This document shows positions 10,596 to 22,421 of a stretch of DNA of 54,784 bases, piece after piece (positions within the stretch are counted from its first letter, which is position 1; each line of letters begins with the position of its first letter). Position numbers and translations under genes: made by a program. The DNA is from Diplodia intermedia (Eukaryota; Ascomycota; Dothideomycetes; Botryosphaeriales; Botryosphaeriaceae), in NCBI GenBank assembly GCA_021495925.1, contig JAKEKT010000149.1, positions 1 to 54,784 of the forward strand, read 5' to 3'. The notes below the pieces were generated by a model. That model made no database searches, was not told where the DNA came from, and saw only the letters and a list, made by a program, of their open reading frames with translations.

Positions 10596-13500
10596 ATGGC
10601 CACGGCCGCTGTTATTCTACCCGCTCTGGCGGCGCCGCCGCCATCGCCGCCCCTTGTAGCGCTCTCTGACGAGCTGCTGCCGCCGAGACGAAGAACAGAG
10701 CCGCCGTCGCGCCGGCACCGAAGGCCGCAACAGCAGCGCGCGGACAGGAACTCCCTCTCCGGCCTCGAGGTGCTGCTGCGATGGCACGTCAATCAGGCGC
10801 TCAGCTCGGCGCGATTCCTTGCCGCCGCGCTCGCGCGCGAACAGCAGCAGGACCCAGCGATGACGATGACGACAAGGTGGCGCGAAGACCAAGCGGGCTC
10901 CGAAAAGCGCGTAATGGCTGCGCATGACCGACAACTTCTTTCTCAACCTCCTCCAACCTACGAAGACACGCTCGACGACGCGCCGCCCGATTACACTTCC
11001 ACCGACGCGCTGGCCACCGCCGCACAGATCACCGAGGCGACCGCCGCCGCCCCTCCTCCATCGCTTCCGCCGTACGGACCCCCGAGCGCACCTTCACACC
11101 CGTTGTCGATCGAGTTGCTCGAGAAGGAAGGATGCCGTCGTCTCGGTGCGCCGAGGGTCGACTGGTCGAAGGTGGACCATGTGCGCGAGCACAAGAAGAA
11201 GAAGCCGGCGGCGAAGAAGAAAGTGGCCGCCTGGGCGCAGAGCGACGACGAAGGCGATAAGAAGAAGGACGAAGGCGGCGGGGACAACAACGACGGCGGA
11301 GGCGGAAACGAGGGTGGCGGTGATGGCGGAGGTGCCGGAGGTGACGGTGGCGGAGGCGACGATAATGGCAACAACGGCGACGACGGCGACGAATGGAATG
11401 ATGCCGGCGGCAAGAAGAACAAGAAGAAGAAGAAGGGCAAGAACGCCGCTGATGAGGAGGACGAGGAGAAGAAGGCTGAAGAAGAAGCGGAAGAGGCGGA
11501 AGCCGTGGCGGCACCCGCTGCTACCGGCTCAGCATTCGACGCTCTGGCTATGGAGGACGACGCCCCCGACGCGAATCCGGACGATGAATGGGGAGGATTC
11601 ACGCCCGCCACCTCCAAGAAGAAGAAAAAGAAGGGCAAGGTAAGTCGTTCTATAGCTGAAGCCCTCCCCTCGACGGCGCCATTCCCGGCGCTACCACACG
11701 TGGGTTTTGGCCGGGGAAATAAGGGGAGGCGGTTTCGCGCTAAGATAGCTTACCAAATTGTGGCAATAGAACGCTGACCCCGAACCCGTCCCTCCGCCAC
11801 CTCCCCCCGCTCCTGCTGCTCCTGACAATGCTGCCGGCGGCATGAACTTCGACAGCGTCGATTTGGACGAGGGCGCGGATGCCCCGAAGATCGACCTCAG
11901 TTTTGGCGGTGCGGAATCCAAGGCCGGTTCTGGCTTTGGAGGAGGCTCAGGCTTCAACTGGGGTTCGACCAGCTGGGGCTTCCCGGCTTCGGACAAGAAA
12001 GAAGACGCTGCCGCGGACGAGGCTGCCGACGCCAACAATGCTTGGAACTTTGGTGGGGGCTCGAAGAAGACTGACGGCGGCTTCAACTTCGGTTTCGGTG
12101 GTGCAACGGAGGAGAAAAAGGAGGAGGATGATTGGGGTTGGGGCACGGCATCGTCCAAGAAAGACAAGAAAAAGAAGAAGGGAGGTTTCGATCTTCTTGA
12201 CGACCCGCCACCACCGCCACCGCCACCCGAACCTCCCGCTGCGACCGATGCTGCCGCGGACGACCTCTGGGGATTCGGGAACAAGAAGGACAAGAAAAAG
12301 AAGAAAGGAGGTTTCGACCTTCTTGACGAGCCACCACCACCGCCACCGGAACCTGAAGCTGAGCCACCAGCCGCTGTCGAAGTCGTTGCACCGGAGGACG
12401 ACTGGGGATGGGGAGCGGCTACCTCGAAGAAAGATAAGAAAAAGAAGAAGGGCAAGAATGCGGATCCCGATCCTGAGCCCATCATCGATGTGCCACCGCC
12501 GCCTCCGCCGCCTCCGCCTCCAGAGCCCGCTCCGGCCGCCGAAGATGATTGGGGCGGATGGGGAACGGCTAGTTCGAAGAAGGACAAGAAAAAGAAGAAG
12601 GGCAAGACCGATCCCGACCCACCGCCAGAGGAGCCCGCGGTTGTCATTGTCCCTGATGATGATATCGCGGCGCCCTCTGCGGCGGCTGAGGTAGCGCCCG
12701 AAGATGACTGGGGTGCTTGGGGAACCAAGAAGGACAAGAAAAAGAAGAAGGGTGCCATGGCTGTCGACGATTTCCCATCACCTCCTCCGCCGCCGCCAGT
12801 GGTAGTTATGCCCGAAGCCGTGCCGGAGGAGAACGATTGGAGCTTTTCGTGGGGAAATAACGCAAAGGATAAGAAAAAGAAAAAGAAAGGTGTGTTGGCA
12901 GCAATCGAAGCTCCCCCTCCCCCTCCCGAGCCCGAGCCGCCCGCGGCCGAAGTCCAACAGCCGGACGCTGTTGATGAGCCGAAGGCTGAAGGTGACGATG
13001 CTTGGGGCTGGGGCGTCGGCAAGAAAGACAGGCCGAAGAAGGAGTCGCAGAACGGTCCGGTGGAGGTTGTTGGTGACGACCCAACGGCCACGGTCCAGCA
13101 GCCCGACGGCATCACCGAGGGCGGCGTTACAGAGGATGTTGGATGGAGCGTCGGTTGGAGTACGGGCAAGAAGGATAAGAAAAAGAAGAAAGGCGCCGCC
13201 GCCAACGCGGTGTTCGACTTCCCACCTGCCCCTACTCCTCCAGAGGAAGCGATGCCCCTGGCAATCGAAGCCCCACCTCCACCACCTCCTCCTGCACCTC
13301 TTGCGATCGAGGCACCGCCGCCTGCGGCTGATGATTCCGTATGGGCTACTGCGACCACGGGCAAGAAAGGGAAAAAGGGCAAGAAGAGTAAGCTAACTGG
13401 AGAAGGATCCGCGCAATCGCCACCCCCCGTAGAAGTCGTCAACTTCGAGGCTGAAGGCCATCCCGACGATATCATGGAGATCATCGATGAAGGCGCACCG

Positions 13501-16500
13501 CATGAGCCCGAAGGTCATCCCGACGACATCGTCCAGATCGTCGACGAAGGAGCGCCTCCCGACGCCGAAGGCCATCCGGACGATATAGTCCAGATCATCG
13601 ACGAAGCCGCGCCGCCAGAAGCCGAACCCGAACCCATCGTCGAGGTGCCGCCGCCTCCTCCCCAAGAGCCCGAGCCCGAGCCCGAGAAGAAAGAGAAAAA
13701 GGAGAGCAAGAGCTCTTCGGGGTGGGGTAGTATATGGGGCTCAAGCTCCACAGATAAGAAGAAGAGCAAGAAGGAGCTGGAGAAGGAGAAGAAAGAGAAG
13801 GAAAAACAAGAAAAACAAGAGAAGAAGGAGGCCAAGGAGCGGGAGGAGAAAGAACGACTCGAGAAAGAAGAAGCCGAACGTGCTGCAAAGGAGGCTGAAG
13901 AGCTCGCTGCAAAGGAGGCTGAAGAACTCGCTGCAAAGGAGGCAGAGGATCTCGCGGCTGCCGAGGCCGCAAAAGCTGCGGAAGAGGCTGAAGCTGCTGC
14001 GAAAGCTGCGGAGCCAGATCCAAACGAGATCGTCGAGATCGTGGACGAGGCGCCGTTGTCCAAGAAAGACAAGAAGAAAAAGAAGAAGGGCAAGGCTGTC
14101 GAAGAAGTGTCTCCTCTGCCTCCTCCGCCGCCGCCTCCTCCACCTGAAGAACCGCTCCCGACTCCCGAGCCCGAGCCTGTGCCTGTAGTGCCCGAACCGG
14201 AGGTTGCTCCCGACCCCACACCTGCGGCAACGAGCACGTGGGGCGGCTTTTGGGGTGTCTCACTCAGGAAAACCATAAGTCCGGTCGCAAAGGACCTCGT
14301 GGAACACGACGCTATCCCGCATGAGGAAGCGGCAGCTGACCCCGCGGTTGTCGAGGCTGAACTCCCTCCGCCGCCGCGTGAGCCGTCGCCTCCGCCCTCT
14401 GGAAAATTGAAAAAGACAAAGAAGGGCGGAAAAGTGAGCGATCGCCTCAAGGCGTTCGAAGCGCTCGAGGAGCCGCAGCCTCCGCCCCCTGTGCCCGATT
14501 TTCCTGCCGAGCCTGAGCCACCCATCGTCGTCGACGAGCCCGAACCCGAAGTGCTGCCTGCTGACGCGCCTGCGGACGAGGTCGCGCCACCACCGCCGCC
14601 ACCGGTTGAAATCGTGGAACCCGCGCCCTCCTCTCATAAAAAGTCGTCCAAGGACAAGAAGGCAGACAAGAAATCTTCCAAGTCGAAGAAGAGCAGCAGC
14701 AGCAAAGAAAAGGATCCCGAGCCTGAGCCTGCGCCCCCGCCTATTCCTGAGCCTGTCGTCGTTCCTGAGCCCGACCCGATCGTCGAAGTTCCTGACGTCC
14801 ACTCACCTGTGCCCGGAAGTTTCCCTGAAGACGACGAACCGCTGTTCGAACTTGTATCTCCACCGCCTCCGCCCCCTCCTCCACCAGCGCCTATTGAACC
14901 CGAGCCCGTTCCTGCTGCACCAGAGCCTGCGCCGCCAAGCGACAAGAAGAGCAAGAAGGATAAGGACAAGAAGAAGAGCAAGAGCAAGAGCAGCAGCAGC
15001 GCGACGAAGCCTCCCATGTTTGGGGAAATCCCTAACATGGATGCGCCAGAACCTCCATCGATGCCCGAGCCTCCCATGCCCGAACCACCTTCTATGCCCG
15101 AACCTCCACTTGTCGATATCATACCCGATGCGCCGCCGGGTGACGAATCTCTGAGACCTCCTACTCCTCCGCCAGAACCCTCTATTCCTGAACCGCGAAA
15201 GGAGCGCCCGAAGGTCGTGCGCGACAAGAACGGTGCGAGCGCTTGGGGCTTCTGGGGGGTGGCACCACCGTCCAAAGACACACACAAGAAGCCGCGCGAC
15301 AATGGTACAAAGGAAAGACCTGGACTGGTGCGGTCCAAATCCGAGCGGCACTCGTCGCGGCGCGATCGAGAGAAGGACAAGGAGCGGGACGAAGGGAAAG
15401 ACTCAAAGTCATCTGGTTCTGGCGAGCACGCCTCGAAGGCACCCTCGAGACCGCCAAATAAGCGCGGCGGAAGTTTTGGCGGATTATTTGGCATGGCTGG
15501 TACCCCCTCGAGATCGAAGTCGATGCGCGACTCCAGGACTCCCAAGTCGCATTCGCGTCATCCTTCGGTCGAAAGGGATGGTGGCTTGATGTCACCACCA
15601 CCTGAGGACGACGCGGGTCATGTCTCATCAAAGGCTGCCAAGCTTATGGGCATGGATATGGGTGAGCGAGGGCGTGATAGGACCACTCGACGCCACACGA
15701 CGAGGGAGCACCGCAAAACAAGAGCAGCGCCGCACGATCCCTACCCTATCGATGACGACGATATGGTCATGGTTGACGGAGCGGACGCTCCAGCGCCAGG
15801 CTCGGATCCATCAAGACGGCGCAAGCACAAGTCGCGCAGCGTCGACCCTGCAATGGACGAAGATCCGGTCATTGTAGACGCTGCCGCCGCCATCCCCGAC
15901 GAAGCGCCAGAGGTAGTGACTGGTCCCGACGACATGGCGTTCGTCGAGAAGCCCAGGCGCTCTGGAACCAGACGCGAGAGACGCGAGCATCCCGAAAGCC
16001 CGCCGAAGAAGACAGGGCTTATGGGTATGCTCGGACTCGGGTCGAAGAAGAAAGAGGTCGCCTCCGACTTCGAAGACCGCCGTCACCGCAGTGCGCGCAC
16101 GGGAGACGAGGAGCGCAGGCGCAAGCGGTCTTCGGCGCGCAATGCGGACGAAGACTACGCGAAGCGCCTGCGTCGGGAAAGTCGCAAGATCCGCTCACGT
16201 CACCCGTCCGACGACGGTGCTCCAGAGCCGCCGGCCGACGTGATCGTCGACGATGCCATGCCTCCGATGAACGGCACTCCCCCCCTCGACGCCGACGACG
16301 CCGCAGCCAGAAGGGCGGAGAGGCGCGCCAAGCGCGCAGAGCGGGAGGCTCGCGACATCGAAGAGGAGGAGGCCAGGGCGGCGCGTCGTCGCGAGCGCAA
16401 GCGCCCCAGCGACAAGCACGAGGACCGCAAGCTCCGCGAGCGCGAGGCCAAAGCCAACCGTCTGCGGGAAGAGCGCGAGCGCGAGGAGAGGAAGGCCGAA

Positions 16501-17391
16501 GAGAAGCGCCAGCGCCGCGCCGAGAGAGAGGCGCGCAAAGCTGCAGAGCGCGCCGAGGCGGAGCAGGACCTCGACGCCAAGGAGGCCGAGCGTGCCGAAC
16601 GGCGTGCACGACGTCGGGAGCGCGGGCGCGAGAGGGACGGCGGCGGCGGCGGCGACGTCGAGCAGTCGTCTCCGCGTCATCACAGCTCTCACCGTCGCTC
16701 CCACAGACCTCCGGCCGCCGGCGCCGCGGGCGACGACGACTCGGAGCGCCGCCGCAGGCACGAAGAGCGCAAGGCTCGCCGTGCGGCTGGCGGCGGCGGG
16801 AAGTCATCGTCACGCTCGCAGCCCCCGCCTCCGCCTCCCGCCGGCGACTTCTACTTCGACGACAACGATCCCGCCGCGCCGCCCGCGCCGCCACATCCTC
16901 CCGCCGCCGCCTACCCGTCGCACTCCAACCACGGCAGCGACAAGACGCGCTCCTGGGTCGACCAGATCACCGCCGAGCCGCCGCTACCGCCGCCCGTCGA
17001 AGGCACCATCCTCGACCCGCCCGCGGACCCGGCGACGGCGGCGGCCGCCGCCGCCGCCTTCCACGACCCGGTCGAGGAAGAGGCGAGGCGGGAGCGGAGG
17101 AGCCGGGCGAAGCGGGACTCGAAGATGATGGTGGACGACGACGGCGGTGGCGGTGGCGACAGGAGGAGGCGGCGGCGGGGGAGGGAGGGCGAAGGAGGTG
17201 GCGGGCTGAGGAGCAGCGATGGCAGCGGAGACGGCGGCAGGAGAAGGAAGACGAAGGAGCCGCCGCCCTTGTTTGGTGAGGCGGACCCGTTGGCGGCGGG
17301 GATGAGGACGTGGGATGGACGGCCGGTGGAGAGGCCGAGGGGGGAGAGGAGGGGGAGCAGTTGGTTGAAGAGTTTTAAGACGGTGTTTTGA
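10596..17391 (+). CDS. giant WG/GW-Lys-Pro repeat protein, 2,221 aa
   Basis: Two exons, 10596-11639 and 11770-17391, join in phase 0. The junction (KKKKKGK then NADPEPVPPPPPP) recreates a unit found again about 220 residues later, which supports the 130-bp intron. I do not recognise the family. Residues about 265-900 repeat an array of acidic patch, Trp-Gly motif, Lys block and Pro run: EDDWGWG, SKKDKKKKKG, PPPPPP. Further Trp motifs lie near residues 997 (GWGSIWG), 1170 (WGGFWG) and 1504 (AWGFWG). By eye there are about 28 WG or GW dipeptides. Residues 910-966 hold three 19-residue repeats (EGHPDDI...). A Lys/Glu/Ala-rich coil follows (about 1010-1100), and residues about 1860-1975 are a highly charged Arg/Glu helix. 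No membrane segment is seen. It is very probably disordered, perhaps nuclear. Met107, next to the better ordered QPPPTYEDTLDDAPPDYTS, is an alternative start. Confidence 0.85.
11389..15297 (+). repeat. protein-level WG-(K)n-(P)n repeat array
   Basis: Within the giant gene, units of the form E/D-D-W-G-x-W-G, a Lys block and a Pro run recur with spacing of about 45-55 residues between residues 467 and 803, then more sparsely. KKDKKKKKG is exact in six units and near-exact in others (KDKKKKKKG, SKKDKKKKKKG). The Lys blocks are also nearly identical in DNA, so expansion by duplication or slippage is likely. The Pro runs differ in length between units. Confidence 0.85.
13453..13623 (+). repeat. 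three tandem 57-bp (19-residue) repeats
   Basis: Three consecutive in-frame units start at 13453, 13510 and 13567. Each reads EGHPDDI, then M/V, E/Q, I, I/V, D, E and an Ala-Pro tail. A degenerate relative (PNEIVEIVDEAP) precedes a Lys block at about 14,020-14,060. The hydrophobic/acidic pattern I-x-I-I/V-D-E resembles a short linear binding motif; a partner is not known. Confidence 0.9.
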
Positions 17392-18226
17392 GGTTGTTGG
17401 TAGCGGTGGTGGTGGTGGTGTTCCGACCAACCGAGCTTGTTCTTTTTTTTGCATAGGACGGGAGCGTGCGGCATAGATGGGATGCGGATGCATGGGGTGG
17501 GTTTTGGTTTGCGGTTTGCATGGTTAGCGAGCGAGCGAGCGGGACGAGAGAGCATCATTTTTTTCTTCTTTTCCTCCTTCTTTCCAAGTTTTCTTCTGGT
17601 TATATCTGTCTTTTCACTTTTTTTTTCTTTTCTTTTCGGTTTGGATGATGGTGCTTGGTGGGCAACGAATCTTCTATGGCCTGGATGACGGGTGGGCGGG
17701 TTGAGCTGGCGGACGATATGGATGGATGGAAGAGGTGCTAATAAGCAAACCTCCGGGTCTGCTTGCTCGGCTTCTTCTGCTCCTTCCCTCTCTCTCTTTC
17801 TCTCTCCATCTTCGCGGGGGTCAACGGTCATCATGGGGCGCGTTTTATGAAGAGACGATATGATGATACCCTGGAACGATATGTATGTATGTAGCTATTA
17901 GCTCGGTTTTCCCGAAGTAAAACACAATAAGAATGGGCCAAGGCTTAGTCTCAGCTTCGAGTGTCATTTTTTCATCCGTCTTATATTGTGCGTGAAGCGT
18001 GCTTGCCTAGGTAAGGCATGGTCAATGCTTCTTCCCTTTCGCGCTCGGCCGGAGAAAATGGCGGAAGTGACGCGCGCAGCCGGGCCGCTGACTCTCAGAA
18101 GAGAGAGCTCTTGCCAGCAACCCCAATTCCTCCTCAACAACCAACCCCCAACCCTCTCCGCCCCCCATCACCACCAATCCTCCCTCCCTCCTTTTTCTCT
18201 CGCCCGCCGCAAAGGAGAAAGTCGCC
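17392..18226. other. intergenic region, 3' UTR and promoter
   Basis: The first 450 bp are T-rich with several T runs, as expected of a 3' UTR and polyadenylation zone. The last 150 bp before the stomatin-like gene are C/T-rich, as in fungal 5' leaders. No gene is supported here. Confidence 0.45.
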
Positions 18227-19646
18227 ATGGCTGGGCTGATCCGCTCAGCTGCACCAGGCGGCGTGGCTCGCGTCGCCCTGCGCGCCGCCGCTCGCCCGCA
18301 ACCACCACGCGCCCTCATCGCCGCCGCCGGTGCCGGCAGCACATCCCGTACCTTTACGAACTTCCCGCAATCCTCGTCTGGCAGCAACAACTCGTCGCCG
18401 CCCAGCATCTTCGGCCTGCCCGCGGGCACCGGCGCCGGCGGTGGTCTCGGCGGCGGCGGCAGCACTCCGACATCTTACTTCCAGCGCGCGCCGTCGCTGC
18501 CGGCCAACACGATCGTGCGGTTCGTGCCGCAGCAGACGGCGTGGATCGTGGAGCGGATGGGCAAGTTCAACCGGATACTGGCGCCGGGGCTGGCGATACT
18601 GATACCGTTCTTGGACCGGATCGCGTACGTCAAGAGCTTGAAGGAGGCGGCGATTGAGATCCCCAGCCAGAGCGCGATCACGGCGGATAACGTCACGTTG
18701 GAGCTGGACGGGGTGCTGTATACGAGGGTGTTTGACGCGTACAAGGCCAGGTGAGTTTCTTGCTGTTTTTTTTTGCCTGGCCATGGATTGGGGGCGGGGG
18801 ATGGAGATATTTGGGGTTAACGTAGCGGGGGTGGGACATAGTTACGGAGTCGAGGACGCCGAGTACGCCATCTCGCAGCTGGCGCAGACGACGATGCGGT
18901 CGGAGATTGGGCAGCTGACGCTGGACCACGTGCTGAAGGAGCGGGCGAACCTGAACGCCAACATCACGGCGGCGATCAACGAGGCGGCGCAGGACTGGGG
19001 GGTGACGTGCCTGCGGTACGAGATCCGCGACATCCACGCGCCGGGCCCGGTGGTGGAGGCGATGCACCGGCAGGTGACGGCGGAGCGCAGCAAGCGGGCC
19101 GAGATCCTCGAGTCGGAGGGCCAGCGGCAGAGCGCCATCAACATCGCCGAGGGCCGCAAGCAGAGCGTCATCCTGGCGTCGGAGGCGCTGCGGTCCGAGC
19201 AGATCAACATGGCGAGCGGAGAGGCCGAGGCGATCCTGCTCAAGGCAAAGGCCACGGCCGCGGGCATCGACGCCGTGGCGCGGTCCATCGAGGCCGGCAA
19301 GCACAACGCGCAGAGCGCCGTCAGCCTCAAGGTCGCGGAGCAGTACGTCGACGCCTTCGCCAAGCTGGCCAAGGAGGGCACCTCGGTCGTCGTGCCCGGC
19401 AACGTGGGCGACATTGGCGGCATGATCGCCACGGCCATGTCGGTGTACGGCAAGGTTTCCGAAGGCCAGGCGAAGAACGCGGCGGCCCGGATGCTGGGTG
19501 CCGGCGAGCACCACCACGACGAGTCGTCGGCCGGCTCGCAGCGCGCGAGGGAGGTTGAGAGGGAGGCGAGGGAGCTCGGGGAGCAGGCGGATGATGTGCA
19601 GAAGAGCGTGTTGGAGAGCTTCGAGAACACGACGCAGAAGAGATGA
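18227..19646 (+). CDS. mitochondrial stomatin-like protein (SLP2-type)
   Basis: Exons 18227-18750 and 18842-19646 give 442 residues; the junction falls inside VFDAYKASYGVEDAEYAISQ, typical of this family. The first 75 residues are rich in Ala, Arg and Ser without acids (a likely mitochondrial presequence), then a Gly-rich spacer. The SPFH/band-7 domain runs from about 90 (NTIVRFVPQQTAWIVERMG, then LAPGLAILIPFLDRIAYV) to about 270, followed by the coil GEAEAILLKAKATAAGID and a conserved tail (YVDAFAKLAKEGTSVVVPG). Unlike classical stomatins there is no N-terminal hydrophobic hairpin, which is characteristic of SLP2. Family knowledge: SLP2 forms large scaffolds on the inner mitochondrial membrane with prohibitins, cardiolipin and proteases. 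The last 60 residues are His/Glu/Arg-rich and poorly conserved. The start fits the presequence and lies in a CGCCATGG context. Confidence 0.93.
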
Positions 19647-20720
19647 AAGACACGTTTTCTTTCTCTCTCTCTCTCTCCTCGGTGGGCGTCTTGATTGAGG
19701 TGGATGATGCGGGATGGCAACTGAGGCCACGAACAATGGCCTCGGAACACCCAACGGTTAGAAAGGGATATGGATTGTCCTACTTCTATGGCAATCGACA
19801 CAAAAAGCAGAATGATGGGTGAATGGATGGACGGGCGGGAATCACACATCACATCAAAGCAGCATGGCGTTAGCAAAAAGGAGTCGTTGTATGTACATGT
19901 ATAGCATAAGGGCGACTCTTGATTTTTTTTCTTGCTTGTTTGGGTTTCTACAAGCTCCTCTCTCATGGACACGGACGGACGAATAATAGGGCGGGCGGGA
20001 AGCGATTGACGAATGAAGTCATCCGCTCTTAATTTTTTCGCCTCTTAGGCGGTGCGGTGGTGGCATGATAAGGTGACGGGTGAGTGGTGATGTTGTCGGG
20101 CCCCGGCCCCCAGGAGCGCAGGCGGGCGCGTGATTTCGGGCGAATTGGAAGAAAAGCCCATGTTACGCGCGGTTGGCGATCAGAGAGTTGCAGCATGGCC
20201 CAGGGTCACTACTGGGTGGTGGGTCGGGCCCAATTGCGGGGACAGCGGACTCGTGTGCGCGCGTGGGAAGTTGATTAGAAAAAGGGTCATACTAAATCGG
20301 GCGAGGAAAGAAGGCCCAATGGTCGCGTCTGGAGCGCCGGGGCGGTTTAGCACGGGCGAGGCTAGGCAAGCGTGGCAGCTGCACGCACGCCGGTGGAGAT
20401 GGGTCTTCCACGTAGGATCCACATCGTCAGCCTGGGTCTGCTGCTCACTTGCCGGATTGCTTCGGGCGGCGCTGGGAACAGGGGACCAGCCACCGAGATT
20501 TATAAAGAAAAGGTGAGTCGCCCCCCCGAGGGCAACCGTGCAGAGGATGGGAGGCGAGGCGGTATTTGACCGGTTGCATTCCCTGTCCGCATCATCCTTT
20601 CTCCTCCGCCTGCTGCAGCCCTGAAGAACGAGCCCGACCCGGAAGCGAAGACGAAGACGACGAAGAAGCGGATCCGGAGGCGGATACGGCAGCGACCAAA
20701 AGAGACGGAGAGAAGATATA
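19647..20720. other. intergenic region with a promoter-like TATA
   Basis: This holds the 3' UTR of the stomatin-like gene (T-rich, with a CT run) and the upstream region of the hydrolase gene. Short frames have no recognisable content. A TATAAA motif stands at 20501. Confidence 0.4.
20501..20506 (+). promoter_or_regulatory. TATA-box candidate
   Basis: TATAAA lies 215 bp upstream of the ATG at 20721. It is one of few good TATA motifs near a confident gene here. The distance would leave a 5' leader of roughly 180 nt. The call rests on the motif alone. Confidence 0.3.
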
Positions 20721-22421
20721 ATGGTCGACGTGTACGACGTCCGGCGGAGGTGCGCGCAGCAAGCCGCCCTCGCCGATGCCGCCGCCCAGGCCCTGCCCCG
20801 CCCTCACCAACACCACCAGCAGCAGCAGCAGCAGGTCCAGCACCAGCGCCTGCACCGCTCCACCTCGGCGCCGCAGCAGTACCAGCTCCAGCCGTCGCCG
20901 CTGCTGGTGCAGCACCCGTCCGCTCGTTCGCCGCCTCAGCCGCAGCAGCAGCCGCAGCCGCCACAGTCGCAGTCGCAGTCGCAACAACAGTACAGCTACC
21001 AGCAGCACCAGCAGCACCGCGCCAACCTGCTGCGCTCCAACAGCATCACCAGCAACAACAGCAACCACAGCAGCAGCAACAACAACACCTACGTCAACGG
21101 CGCCTTCTCGACCCCGCTCCGGGCCGACAACACGTTCCTCAAGATGACCAACGCCACCCAGAGCTACCCGCTGCACATCAGGGGCGTGCCCTACGCCACC
21201 ACCTCGCGCCTGCAGACGCTGGATGTGTGCCTGCCGCGCCCGCTGAGCGAGAGCCCCAAGGATGCCGTCTGGGTCGTGTGAGTGCTTTTTTTTCGTTTTT
21301 CTTTCTTTCCCCTTTTCTGCTCTCTTTTGGATCTCGAGTCTTGCGCTGGCATTTTTGCGTTGCATGGGGGCCTGTGCCCAGCGTGGCCGCTCCGTTCGTT
21401 CCCGCTTCCGCTTCCGCTTCCGAGGAGCCTCATACTTCTGATGGGCATGACTTGAACGAATCCAAAAACTAACGACCCTGCCAGCTACATCCACGGCGGT
21501 GCCTGGCGTGACCCTCTCGTCACCTCATCCTCCCTAACCCCAGCCGTCCACCACCTCCTCTCCCCCTCCCCCTCGTCCGCCTCCTCCTCCCCGGGCGGCA
21601 GCACCACCAGCAGCAACCACGGCCACACCAGCACCAGCAGCAAACGCACCCTCTCGCACATCGCCGGCTTCGCCTCGATCAACTACCGCCTCAGCCCGTA
21701 CCCGCAGCACCCGACGGCGCCGTCGCTGTCGGCGACGTCCAGCATCCCCGCGCGGCACGAGGGGCGCAACGTGACGCACCCGTCGCACGTGTCGGACGCG
21801 GCGGCGGCGCTGCGGTGGCTGCGCAGCGAGTACGGCGTCGGGGGCGAGTCGGGCCCGGACGGGCCGCCCGCGCGCGACTGGGTGGCCGTGGGCCACAGCT
21901 GCGGGGCGACGCTGGCGTGCCAGCTGGTGGCCGACGGCTGGCTCGACGGCAGCGAGTTCGACATGGTGCGGGCGCCCGTCGGCGTCGCCGGCCTGTGCGG
22001 CCTGTACAACCTGCCGCTGCTCGCCGAGAACCACGCCGACTGCCCCGCGTACGAGGAGTTTCTGCAGGCCGCCTTCGGCGGCGACGAGAGCGTCTGGCTG
22101 CGCGCCAGCCCGACGGTGCTGGCGGCCAAGATGGGCGAGGAGCGCTGGAAGAAGGGCAGGTGCGTCGTGCTCGCGAGCAGCGCCGAGGACGAGCTCGTCG
22201 AGGGCATGCAGCGGGACGTCATGGCGCGCGCGTTGGAGGAGCGCGGCTGGGTGAGGAGCGCAGACGGCGTTGGCCCCGACGGCCGCGAGCTGGTCCTGTT
22301 GGACGTCGAGGGAAGGCACGACGACGCGTGGAGGGAGGGCAGGGGCGTTGCGCGCGCCATCGAGGTGTTGATCGGGAGGCTGTTTGGCGGCGCCGGCCCG
22401 AAGGAGGGAGAGTTCTTTTGA
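20721..22421 (+). CDS. BNA7: kynurenine formamidase-like alpha/beta hydrolase
   Basis: Exons 20721-21277 and 21485-22421 join across a 207-bp intron inside the oxyanion motif, giving 497 residues. The hydrolase core has HGGAW (189-193), the nucleophile elbow GHSCGA (Ser324), a candidate acid Asp421 in SAEDEL, and His464 in GRHDDAW. The order and spacing fit fungal arylformamidases, which hydrolyse N-formylkynurenine in tryptophan breakdown and de novo NAD synthesis in the cytosol. The protein is clearly longer than the roughly 260-300 residues usual for the family. The first 130 residues are Gln/His/Ser-rich, partly from CAG runs, and about 50 Ser/Pro/Gly residues are inserted after the oxyanion motif. 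Met142 (MTNATQSYPLHI) is an alternative start that would remove the Gln-rich leader. Another family-3 type esterase cannot be excluded from sequence alone. Confidence 0.75.

Noticed and set aside
11691..13484. 597-codon minus-strand frame
   Set aside because: Antisense shadow of the Pro/Lys repeats of the giant gene; its Gly/Ser/Phe runs are the complements of the sense repeats.
13515..15545. Further long minus-strand frames of 180-336 codons under the giant gene
   Set aside because: Low-complexity complements of Pro, Glu and Lys codons in GC-rich DNA; no domain and no independent start.
18693..19972. Minus-strand frames of 353 and 376 codons
   Set aside because: They lie antisense to the SPFH domain of the stomatin-like gene, which is clearly the real product.
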